Source: Azophilus sp965220835 (lineage in GTDB: Bacteria > Pseudomonadota > Gammaproteobacteria > Pseudomonadales > Azotimanducaceae). From it: a stretch of DNA of 64,000 nt. Location: the NCBI GenBank assembly GCA_965220835.1, contig OZ244842.1:310001-374000 (forward strand), given 5' to 3'. Shown in pieces: positions 50,701 to 62,700 of this stretch. Within the stretch, counting starts at the first letter, position 1. The number at the start of each line of letters is the position of its first letter. Both the position numbers and the translations under genes were made by a program. The notes beneath the pieces are model-generated. The model did no database searches. It had not been told where the DNA came from and worked only from the letters and a program-made list of their open reading frames with translations.

Positions 50701-53700
50701 CGTGCGCTGAACGGCGCCGGCCGCGGCGCCGTGGCGGAGGTGGACTCGACGCCGGTGGCGGTGCCGACCGCGCCGACCGGCCTGGCGGCGGCCCCCGGCG
50801 ACACCCAGGTCGTCCTGAGCTGGACCCTGCCGGCCAACTCCGGCGCGCTGACCAAGGTGCAGGCGCGCCACAAGGCGGACACGGCGAAGGACTGGGAGGC
50901 CTGGGTTGACCTGGCGGCGAACGCCACCACCCACACGGTGACCGGCCTGACCAATGGCGAGCTGTACAACTTCGAGGTGCGGGCGGAGAACGCCTCCGGC
51001 CCCGGCGCGGCCGCGTCGGTCTCGGCCACCCCGGTGCCCCCGCTGGTGGCGCCGGGCGCGCCGACCAACCTGAGCGCGGTGCCCGGCGACACCGAGGTGG
51101 TGGTGCTGTGGACCCTGCCCACCAACACCAGGCAGATCGACAGCGTCGAGCTGCGCCACAAGGTGAAGGCGGCCCCGGACACCGGCTGGAGCGCATGGAC
51201 CTCCCTGGCGGGCACGGCGGAGCGTTCCCGGGTGACGGGCCTGGTCAACGGCACCGACTACCTGTTCGAGGTCCGCGCCGTGAACGCCGCGGGCACGGGC
51301 CCGTCGGCCAGCGTCGAGGGCACGCCGCAGCTGGCGAAGCCGTCGGCCCCGAGCAACCTGCAGGCCAGCGCCGGCGACACAACGGTGACCCTGACCTGGG
51401 ACCTGCCGGACAAGGGCACCGTGGACACCATCGACGTGCGCCACAAGAAGAAGACGGACACGGCCTGGGGCCTCTGGACCCGGCTGGCCAAGGACGCCAC
51501 CGCCACCACCGTGACCGCCCTCGACAACGGCGTGACCTACGAGTTCGAGGTCCGCGCCAGCAACCTCGCCGGCAGCAGCGACTCGGTGGCCGTGGACGCC
51601 CAGCCGAAGCTGGCGGTGCCCGAAGCCCCGACGAGCCTGACGGCAACCGGCGGCAACGCCCAGGTCGAATTGAGCTGGACCCTGCCCACGAACGCCAGCG
51701 TGATCGGCGCCGTGCAGGTGCGCTGGAAGGCCACCGCCGACCTGCCGTTCACCGCCAGCGACGCCTGGACCGACCTCGCCGGCACGGCCACCGCCTACAC
51801 CGCCACCGGCCTGACCAACGGCACCGGCTACACCTTCGCAGTGCGCGCCACCAACACCGCCGGTAACGGCCCCGCGGCCACCGCCGCGGCCACACCGATG
51901 GCGCCCTCGACTCCGGCGCGCACGCTGACCTTCACCTTCTCCGATAACGGCACCACCACCACCATTGCCGCCTCCGGAAGCCTGGATATGTCTGGCTTCA
52001 CAGATGTCGGGGATACCGTGCCGGAACACGTCATTTACATCAAAATAGACGATACCGATGAACTCTGGGCTTTTCATCCGGCGTCGCTTGCCAACGGCGC
52101 CCCATCGAGGCGCTACGAGGATCTGCCGGACTTCACCAAGACCGGTAGGAGTTCCTTCACGGGTTACAACGAAATACTAAACCTGGCCAACTACAGCAAC
52201 GATTTCACCATCCTGTTCAACACCTACCGCAAGTACATGATCGTGGACAAGGCCAGCCTCAACGGGGACATCTATAACCCGACGGGCAAGACGGTAACGT
52301 ACTCCGGCACCGTGCTCGATACCTTGGGCGACAACGACTTCCGCATCGAGCTTTCGTTTGGCAACCAAAAGATCGTTTACACGGCAACACCGCCGCCGGT
52401 ACCCGCCGCGCCCGCCAACCTGGCCGCCGCGCCCGGCGACACCGAAGTCACGCTGAGCTGGAACAACCCGAACGATGCCAGCATCACCAAGTACCAGCTC
52501 CGCCAGGCCCAGGGCGCAACCGTGCCCGGCAGCACCGCCTGGACCGACATCACCGGCAGCGGCGCCGGCACCACCAGCCACACGGTCACCGGCCTGACCA
52601 ACGGCCAGCAATACGCCTTCCAGATCCGGGCGGTGAACAACGGCGGCAACAGCGACGCCTCCGACACCGTCACCGCGACGCCGCGGGTCGACACTGATCC
52701 CAGCTTCGGCACCGAGACCATCGCCGACCAGAACTACACCCGGAACACGGCCATCGCCACGCTGACGCTGCCCGAAGCCACCGGCGGCAACGGCACCCTG
52801 ACCTACAGCCTGAGCCCCAACGCCCCGGCGGGCCTGAACTTCGACGCCACCAACCGCACCCTCACCGGCACGCCGAGCGCGGTCCAGGATGAGACGGCCT
52901 ACACCTACACGGTCACCGACGCCGACGGCGACACGGCCAGCCTGACGTTCAACATCACCGTCGCCGAGGCGGTCGAGCCGCCCGCAAGCCCCAGCAACCT
53001 GATCGCCATAGCCGGCGACACCAGGGTCACCCTGGCCTGGACAGACCCGAACGACCCCACCATCACCGGCTACGAGGTTCTCTACCAATTCGGCTCCGAC
53101 CCCTGGGAGCCCATCGAGGGCAGCGACGCCAAGACCACCCGCCACACCGTGGAGAACCTGGTCAACGGCACGGAGTACACCTTCCAGATCCGCGCCGTGG
53201 CCGGCAAAGTCCCGGGCGATCCCTCGATCGCGGTCAAGGCGACGCCGCAGGTGGCGGTTCCCGACGCCCCGGACAACCTGACGGCCACCGCGGGCGACCG
53301 CTCCGTGACCCTGAGCTGGGACCTGCCCACCAACGCCAGCGTGCTGGACAAGGTGCAGGTGCGCCACCAGGCCCGGGGCGAGACCACCTGGGAGCCCTGG
53401 ACCGACCTGGCCGCGGACGCCACCACCCACACCGTGGCCGACCTGAAGAACGGCCAGGACTACTTCTTCGAAGTGCGCGCGGAGAGCGCGTCCGGCGCCG
53501 GCCCGGCGGCGCGGACGGCCGGAAGGCCGGAGCTGGCGGTCCCGGGCGCCCCGACCAGGCTCAGCGCCTCGGCGGGCAACGCCGAAGTGGACCTGGCCTG
53601 GACGCTGCCCACCAACACCAGCGAGATCGACGCCGTGCAGGTGCGCTGGAAGGCCACGGTGGACCTGCCGTTCGACGACGCCCGCGACAAGTGGGCCGAC

Positions 53701-56700
53701 CTGCCGTCCGCCGACGCCACCAGCCACAAGGTCACCGGCCTGACCAACGGCACCGGCTACACCTTCCAGGTGCGCGCCACCAACAGCGCCGGCAACGGCG
53801 ACCCCGCCACCGGCGCGGCGACCCCGCGGGCGCCGCCGCTGGTTGCGCCGGGCGCGCCGACCAACCTGAGCACGGTGCCCGGCGACACCGAGGTGGTGGT
53901 GCTGTGGACCCTGCCCACCAACACCAGCCAGATCGACAGCGTCGAGCTGCGCCACAAGGTGAAGACGGCCCCCGACACCGGCTGGAGCGCATGGACCTCC
54001 CTGGCCGGCACGGCGGAGCGTTCCCGGGTGACGGGCCTGGTCAACGGCACCGACTACCTGTTCGAGGTCCGCGCGGTGAACACCGTGGGCACGGGCCCGT
54101 CGGCCAGCGTGGAGGGCACGCCGCAGCTGGCGAAGCCCTCTTCCCCAAGCAACCTGCAGGCCAGCGCCGGCGACACAACGGTGACCCTGACCTGGGACCT
54201 GCCGGACAAGGGCACCGTGGACAGCATCGACGTGCGCCACAAGAAGAGGGCGGACACGAGCTGGGGCCAATGGACCCGGCTGGCCAAGGACGCCACCACC
54301 CGCACCGTGACCGGCCTCGACAACGGCGTGCCCTACGAGTTCCAGGTCCGCGCCACCAACGCCGCCGGCAGCAGCGACCCGGTGGCCGTGGCCGGAACGC
54401 CGAAGCTGGCGGTCCCGGACGCCCCCGGCAACCTGACCGCCGCCGCGGGCGACGGCGCGGTGGCCCTGACCTGGGACCTGCCGACCAACACCAGCGAAAT
54501 CGACAAGATGCAGGTCGCCTACCGGGAGTCGGGCGCGGCCACCTACCTGCCCTGGGTCGACCTGGCGAAGGACGCCACCAGCTACGACGTCACCGGCCTG
54601 ACCAACGGCACCGAGTACAACTTCATCGTGCGCGCGCAGAACGGCGCGGGCCGCGGCGCCGAGGCGAAGGTGGACGCGACGCCCGAGGCGGGGCCGGGCA
54701 AGGTGCCGTCCGCGCCGGCCGACCTGGCGGCGACGGCGGGCGACACCCAAGTGACGTTGACGTGGACCCATGCGCGGGACAACAGCATCACCAAGTACCA
54801 GGTCCGCTACATTGAAGGCGCCAGCGTGCCCGACAGCGAGCCTTGGACCGACATCGCCGGCAGTAACGCCGGCACCACCGGCCACACGGTGACCGGCCTG
54901 GCCAACGGCAAGCAACACGCCTTCGAGATCCGCGCGGTGAACGCCGACGGCGCGGGCGCGGCCTCGGCGGTGACGGCGACGCCGAAGCTGGCGATCCCCG
55001 ACGCCCCCGGCAACCTGACCGTGGCGCCCGGCGACGGCAAGGTCGGCCTGACCTGGGACCTGCCCGCCAACACCAGCGCAATCGACAGGATGCAGGTGGC
55101 GCACAAGCTGAAGGGCGCGGCGAACTTCCAGCCCTGGGTTGACCTGGCGAAGGACGCCACCAGCCACGAGGTCACCGGCCTGACCAACGGCAGCGAGTAC
55201 ACGTTCATCGTGCGCGCGCTGAACGGCGCCGGCCGCGGCGCCGTGGCGGAGGTGGACGCGACGCCGGTGGCGGTGCCGACCGCGCCGACCGGCCTGGCGG
55301 CGGCCCCCGGCGACACCCAGGTCGTCCTGAGCTGGACCCTGCCGGCCAACTCCGGCGCGCTGACCAAGGTGCAGGCGCGCCACAAGGCGGACACGGCGAA
55401 GGACTGGGAGGCCTGGGTTGACCTGGCGGCGAACGCCACCACCCACACGGTGACCGGCCTGACCAATGGCGAGCTGTACAACTTCGAGGTGCGGGCGGAG
55501 AACGCCTCCGGCCCCGGCGCGGCCGCGTCGGTCTCGGCCACCCCGGTGCCCCCGCTGGTGGCGCCGGGCGCGCCGACCAACCTGAGCGCGGTGCCCGGCG
55601 ACACCGAGGTGGTGGTGCTGTGGACCCTGCCCACCAACACCAGGCAGATCGACAGCGTCGAGCTGCGCCACAAGGTGAAGGCGGCCCCCGACACCGGCTG
55701 GAGCCAGTGGACCTCCTTGGCGGGCACGGCGGAGCGTTCCCGGGTGACGGGCTTGGCCAACGGCACCGACTACCTGTTCGAGGTCCGCGCGGTCAACACC
55801 GCCGGCACGGGCCCGTCGGCCAGCGTGGAGGGCACGCCGCAGCTTGCGAAGCCCTCGTCCCCCAGCAACCTGCAGGCCAGCGCCGGCGACACCCAGGTGA
55901 CCCTGGCCTGGGACCTGCCGGACAAGGGCACGGTCGACACCATCGACGTGCGCCACAAGAGGAAGACGGACACAAGCTGGAGCCTCTGGACCCGGCTGGC
56001 CAAGGACGCCACCACCAGCACCGTGGCCGGCCTCGACAACGGCGTGACCTACGAGTTCGAGGTCCGCGCCAGCAACGGCGCCGGCAGCAGCGACTCGGTG
56101 GCCGTGGACGCCCAGCCGAAGCTGGCGGTGCCGGAGGCCCCGACGAGCCTGACGGCAACCGGCGGCAACGCCCAGGTCGAATTGAGCTGGACCCTGCCGA
56201 CCAACGCCAGCGTGATCGGCGCCGTGCAGGTGCGCTGGAAGGCCACCGCCGACCTGCCGTTCACCGCCAGCGACGCCTGGACCGACCTCGCCGGCACGGC
56301 CACCGCCTACACGGCGACGGGCCTGACCAACGGCACCGGCTACACCTTCGAAGTGCGCGCCACCAACACCGCCGGCGACGGCCCCGCGGCCACCGCCGCG
56401 GCCACACCGGTGAATCCCGTGCCCACCTTCGGCACGCAGACCGTGGCCGACCAGACCTACAGCCAGGATCTGGCCATCACCACCTTAAACCTGCCCGAAG
56501 CCACCGGCGGCGACACTCCGCTGACCTACACGCTGACGCCAACGCCCCCGGCGGGATTGGTCTTCGACGCCGCAAACCGCACCCTCGCCGGCACGCCGAC
56601 CGCGGTCCAGGTTGCGACGCCGTACACCTACACCGTCACCGATGACAACGGCGACGCGGCAAGCCTCACGTTCAACATCACAATCACCTTGCCGCCGGCG

Positions 56701-59700
56701 CCGGACGCGCCCACCGGCTTGGCCGCGGTGGGCAGCGACGCCACGGTCACATTGACCTGGACGGACCCAGGCAACACCTCCATCACCAAGTACCAGTTGC
56801 GCTACCGTGAAGGCCCAACCGTGCCCGACACCGACAGCTGGCAGGACATCCCCAGCAGCGATGACACGACCACAACGCACGAAGTGAGTGGCCTCCTCAA
56901 CGGATACGAATACGCGTTCCAGATCCGCGCGGTGAATGCCGGCGGCGAGAGCGACCCCTCGGCAACGGTGACGGCAAGGCCGTCGATCGAAGGCCGACCG
57001 CCCCCCGCAACCATAGTCAGCGTGGGTCCGGGCAGCAACGACAAAGACCTCGATATTGTCTGGAACTGGAGCCTCGGGGATTCGGCGTGCACAATTAATT
57101 CCTACACGATCGAATACAAGAGAAGCGATGCTTCCGAGTGGAACGACCACGCCGCAACTGAGCCGAACTCGCCCGAGCATGGCGTGTTTGAATTCTATGA
57201 GGACCTTGGTACCGGGGTCACCAACAAGCGCAACACGATCAACTTGCAGACCGTTGGTCGCAATCCCGGTGAGGTCGGCGTATCGCTGGATGACACCGAT
57301 TACGATGTCCGTATCCGCATTTGGTCACTGGCCTGCTTTGCGTTGGACCAAGACTTCCCAGACAGCGAAAGCGGCAGGCCGCTCTACCTGTTGGGCAAAC
57401 CGACCAGCTTCACCGCAACCGCGGGTGACGCGAAGGCGACGCTGGCGGCAACCGTGGCGCAGCGCGGCCCGGCGGTCCAGAAGTGGCAGTACACCTACAA
57501 AGAAGGCGCCGCCGGCACCTACATTGACTGGACCGACATCGCCGACAGCGCTTTCTTGACGATTTCCGACAAGGACGTTACGGGCCTGACCAACGGCACC
57601 GCCTATACCTTCAAGGTGCGCGGGGTCCACGAGCAAGGTGCGGGCGCCGAGTCGGATGAAGTTACGGTAACGCCGCAGCTCAACGAGCCAAGCTTCGGCA
57701 CGCAGACGGTTGACGATCAGACCTACACCCAGAACACGGCCATCACGACGCTGACGCTGCCGCAAGCCAGCAACGGCGACATCCCGCTGACCTACACGCT
57801 GACCCCGGAGGCCCCGGCGGGCCTGACGTTCGACGCCACGAACCGCACCCTGACCGGCACGCCGACCACGGCCCAGCGGGCGACGCAGTACACCTACACC
57901 GCCACCGACGACGACGGCGACACGGCGACCCTGACGTTCAACATCACCGTCGAGGCCCTGCCGGTGCCTGCGGCGCCCACCGGCCTGGCCGCCGCGGCCG
58001 GCGACGCGAAGGTGACGCTGACCTGGACGGACCCGGACAACGACAGCATCAGCAAGTACCAGGTGCGCTACGGCACCGGCTCAAGCGTGCCGGCCACCGC
58101 CACCTGGGCTGACATCCCCGGCAGCGGCGCCACCACCGTGCGGCACGAGATCACGGGCCTGCCCAACGGCACCGAGCACGCGTTCCAGATCCGCGCCGTG
58201 AACGCCACCGGCGAGGGCGCAGCCTCGGCCGAGGTGACGGCGACGCCTTCGACCAACACGACGCCGAGCTTCGGCACGCGCACGGTGGCCGACCAGGGCT
58301 ACGTGCAGAACACCGCGATCGCCCCGCTGACGCTGCCGGCGGCGGAAGGCGGCGACGCCCCGCTGACCTACAGCCTGAGCCCGGAAGCTCCGGACGGCCT
58401 GGCCTTCAACGCCACCAGCCGCACCCTGACTGGCACGCCCACGGGCACTCAGTCGGCGACGACGTACACCTACACAGTCACCGACGCGGACGGCAGCACT
58501 GCGAGCCTAACGTTCGACATCACCATCGCGGCGGACAAGATGCCGACCTTCGGCACGGCGACGGTGGAGAGCCAGACGTACACGCAGAACACGGAGATCG
58601 CCACCCTGACGCTGCCGCAAGCCAGCAACGGCGACATCCCGCTGACCTACACGCTGACCCCAGATGCACCAGCGGGCCTGACGTTCGACGCCACAAACCG
58701 CACGCTGACCGGCACGCCGACCACGGCCCAGCAGGCGACGCAGTACAGCTACACCGCCACCGACGACGACGGCGACACGGCGACCCTGACCTTCAGCATC
58801 ACCGTCGAGGCCCTGCCGGTGCCGGCGGCGCCCACCGGCCTGGCTGCCGCGGCCGGCGACGCCAAAGTGACGCTGACCTGGACGGACCCGGACAACGACA
58901 GCATCAGCACCTACCAGGTCCGCTACGGCGTCGGCGCGAGCGTGCCGGCCACCGAAACCTGGGCCGACATCCCCGGCAGCGGCGCGACGACCGTGCGGCA
59001 CGAGATCACGGGCCTGGCCAACGGCACCGAGTACGCGTTCGAGGTCCGGGCGGTGAACGCCACGGGCGAGGGCGCGGCGGCCGGCCCGGTGACGGCGACG
59101 CCTTCGACCAACACTACGCCGAGCTTCGGCACGCGCGCGGTGGCCGACCAGAGCTACGTGCAGAACACGGAGATCGCCACGCTGACGCTGCCGCAGGCGG
59201 AAGGCGGCGACGCGCCGCTGACCTACAGCCTGGCCCCGGACGCGCCGGACGGCCTGACGTTCAACGCCACCAACCGCACGCTCACCGGCACGCCCACGGG
59301 CACCCAGGCGGCGACGACGTACACCTACACGGTGACCGACAACGACGGCGACGCGGTGAGCCTGACGTTCACCATCGCCATCGCGGCGGACAAGATGCCG
59401 ACCTTCGGCACGGCCACGGTGGAGAACCAGACGTACACCCAGAACACGGCAATCGCGACGCTGAACCTGCCGCAGGCGACCGGCGGCGACGGCACGCTGA
59501 CCTACACGCTGACCCCAGAGAGGCTTCCGGCGGGCCTGGCCTTCGACGCGGCCAACCGCACGCTCAGCGGCACGCCAACCACGTCCTGGCGGGAGACGGC
59601 CTACACCTACGCCGCCACCGACGCGGACGGCGACGCGGCCAGCTTGACCTTCACCATCACGGTCGAAGCGCTGCCGGTGCCGGCGGCACCCACCGGCCTT

Positions 59701-62700
59701 GCGGCCGCGGCCGGCAACGCCACCGTGGTCCTGACCTGGACGGACCCGGACAACGACAGCATCAGCACCTACCAGGTCCGCTACGGCGCAGGCGCGAGCG
59801 TGCCGTCCACCGAAAATTGGGCCGACATCCCGAGCAGCGGCGCCACCACCGTGCGGCACGAGGTGGCGGGCCTGACCAACGGCACCCAGTACGCCTTCGA
59901 GATCCGGGCGGTGAACGCCACGGGCGAGGGCGCGGCGGCCGGCCCGGTGACGGCGACGCCTTCGACCAACACGACGCCGAGCTTCGGCACGCGGACGGTC
60001 ACCGACCAGAGCTACGTCCAGAACACGGCGATCGCCACGCTGACGCTGCCGCAGGCGGAGGGTGGCGACGCGCCGCTGACCTACAGCCTGGCCCCGGAAG
60101 CTCCGGACGGCCTGGCCTTCAACGCCACCAACCGCACCCTCACGGGCACCCCGACGGCATCGCAGTCGGCGACGACGTACACCTACACGGTCACCGACGC
60201 GGACGGCAGCACCGCGAGCCTGACGTTCGACATCACGATCGCGGCGGACAAGATGCCGACCTTCGGCACGGCGACGGTGGAGAACCAGACGTACACCCAG
60301 AACACGGCGATCGCGACGCTGAACCTGCCGGCGGCAAGCGACGGTGACGGCACGCTGACGTACACGCTGACGCCGGACGCCCCGGACGGCTTGGCGTTCG
60401 ACGCCGCGAACCGCACCCTGACCGGCACGCCGACCACGGCCCAGCGGGCGACGCAGTACACCTACGCCGCCACCGACGCGGACGGCGACACGGCGACCCT
60501 CACATTCAACATCACGGTCGAGGCGCTGCCGGTGCCGTCGGCGCCCACTGGCCTTGCGGTCGCGGCCGGCGACGCAAAGGTGATCCTGACCTGGACGGAC
60601 CCGGACAACGACAGCATCAGCACCTATCAGGTCCGCTACGGCGCAGGCGCGAGCGTGCCGGCCACCGCCACCTGGGGAGACATCCCCGGCAGCGGCGCCA
60701 CGACCGTCCGGCACGAGGTGACGGGCCTGACCAACGGCACGCAGTACGCGTTCGAGGTCCGCGCGGTGAACGCAACGGGCGAGGGCGCGGCGGCAGGCCC
60801 GGTGACGGCGACGCCTTCGACCAACACCACGCCGAGCTTCGGCACGCGCGCGGTGGCCGACCAGAGCTACGTGCAGAACACGGCGATCACCGCGCTGACG
60901 CTGCCGCAGGCGGAGGGCGGCGACGCCCCGCTGACCTACAGCCTGGCCCCGGACGCCCCGGACGGCCTGGCCTTCAACGCCACCAACCGCACCCTGACCG
61001 GCACGCCCACGGGCACGCAGTCGGCGACGACCTACACCTACACGGTCACCGACGCGGACGGCAGCACCGCGAGCCTGACGTTCGACATCACCATCGCGGC
61101 GGACAAGACGCCGACCTTCGGCGCGGCCACGGTGGAGAACCAGACGTACACCCAGAACACAGCGATCGCGACGCTGAACCTGCCGCAGGCGACGGGCGGG
61201 GACGGCACGCTGACCTACACGCTGACCCCAGAGAGGCTTCCGGCGGGCCTGACCTTCGACGCCGCCAACCGCACGCTCAGCGGCACGCCAACCACGGCCT
61301 GGCGGGAGACGGCCTACACCTACGCCGCCACCGACGCGGACGGCGACGCGGCCAGCTTGACCTTCACCATTACGGTCGAAGCGCTGCCGGTGCCGGCGGC
61401 ACCCACTGGCCTTGCGGCCGCGGCCGGCAACGCCACCGTGGTCCTGACCTGGACGGACCCGGACAACGACAGCATCAGCAAGTACCAGGTGCGCTACGGC
61501 GCAGGCGCGAGCGTGCCGTCCACCGAAAATTGGGCCGACATCCCGAGCAGCGGCGCCACCACCGTGCGGCACGAGGTGGCGGGCCTGACCAACGGCACCG
61601 AGCACGCGTTCCAGATCCGCGCCGTGAACGCCACCGGCGAGGGCGCAGCCTCGGCCGAAGTGACGGCGACGCCTTCGACCAACACGACGCCGAGCTTCGG
61701 CACGCGCACGGTCGCCGACCAGAGCTACGTCCAGAACACGGCGATCACCCCGCTGACGCTGCCGCAGGCGGAAGGCGGCGACGCCCCGCTGACCTACAGC
61801 CTGAGCCCGGACGCCCCGGACGGCTTGGCCTTCAACGCCACCAGCCGCACCCTGACTGGCACGCCCACGGGCACCCAGTCGGCGACGACGTACACCTACA
61901 CGGTCACTGACGCGGACGGCAGCACCGCGAGCCTAACGTTCGACATCACGATCGCGGCGGACCGGATGCCGACGTTCGGCTCGGCCACGGTGGAGAGCCA
62001 GACGTACACGCAGAACACGGAGATCGCCACCCTGACGCTGCCGCAAGCCAGCAACGGCGACATCCCGCTGACCTACACGCTGACCCCGGACGCCCCGGCG
62101 GGCCTGGCGTTCGACGCCACGAACCGCACCCTGACCGGCACGCCGACCACGGCCCAGCGGGCGACGCAGTACAGCTACACTGCCACCGACGCGGACGGCG
62201 ACACGGCGACCCTCACATTCAATATCACCGTCGAGGCGCTGCCGGTGCCGTCCGCGCCGACCGGCCTGGCGGCCGCCGCCGGCGACGCCAAAGTGACGCT
62301 GACCTGGACGGACCCGAGCAACGACAGCATCAGCACCTACCAGGTCCGCTACGGCGCAGGCGCGAGCGTGCCGGCCACCGCCACCTGGGGAGACATCCGG
62401 GGCAGCGGTGCGACGACCGTGCGGCACGAGGTGACGGGCCTGACCAACGGCACCCAGTACGCCTTCGAGATCCGCGCGGTGAACGCCACGGGCGAGGGCG
62501 CGGCCGCCGGCCCGGTGACGGCGACGCCCTCGACCAACACGACGCCGAGCTTCGGCACGCGCACGGTGGCCGACCAGAGCTACGTCCAGAACACGGCGAT
62601 CACCGCGCTGACCCTGCCGCAGGCGGAGGGCGGCGACGCGCCGCTGACCTACAGCCTGGCCCCGGACGCCCCGGATGGCCTGGCCTTCAACGCCACCAGC

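Larger units (their letters stand above)
43141..56409 (+). repeat. Three tandem super-modules in giant gene 3
   Basis: Each begins APSTPART, then has the unnamed 155-residue module, one FN3, one He_PIG and a run of FN3 units. Boundaries are 43141, 47074 and 51901, giving lengths of 3,933, 4,827 and about 4,509 bases with 10, 13 and 12 FN3 units in the run. Copies differ by gain or loss of whole FN3 units; for example AGPGKVPSAPADL units occur only in the second and third. Confidence 0.85.

Noticed and set aside
47479..52077. Minus-strand open frame of over 1,500 codons, with similar ones at 33493-35826, 43657-47256, 52177-55956 and 58507-61605
   Set aside because: All lie opposite the main frame of giant gene 3 and break exactly where the less repetitive, less GC-rich modules occur. 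They are mirror artefacts of FN3 codon use.
41001..56645. Plus-strand frames of 200-370 codons rich in Arg, His and Gln within the FN3 arrays
   Set aside because: They are +1 shadows of the main frame, recur with each FN3 repeat and have no start signals.
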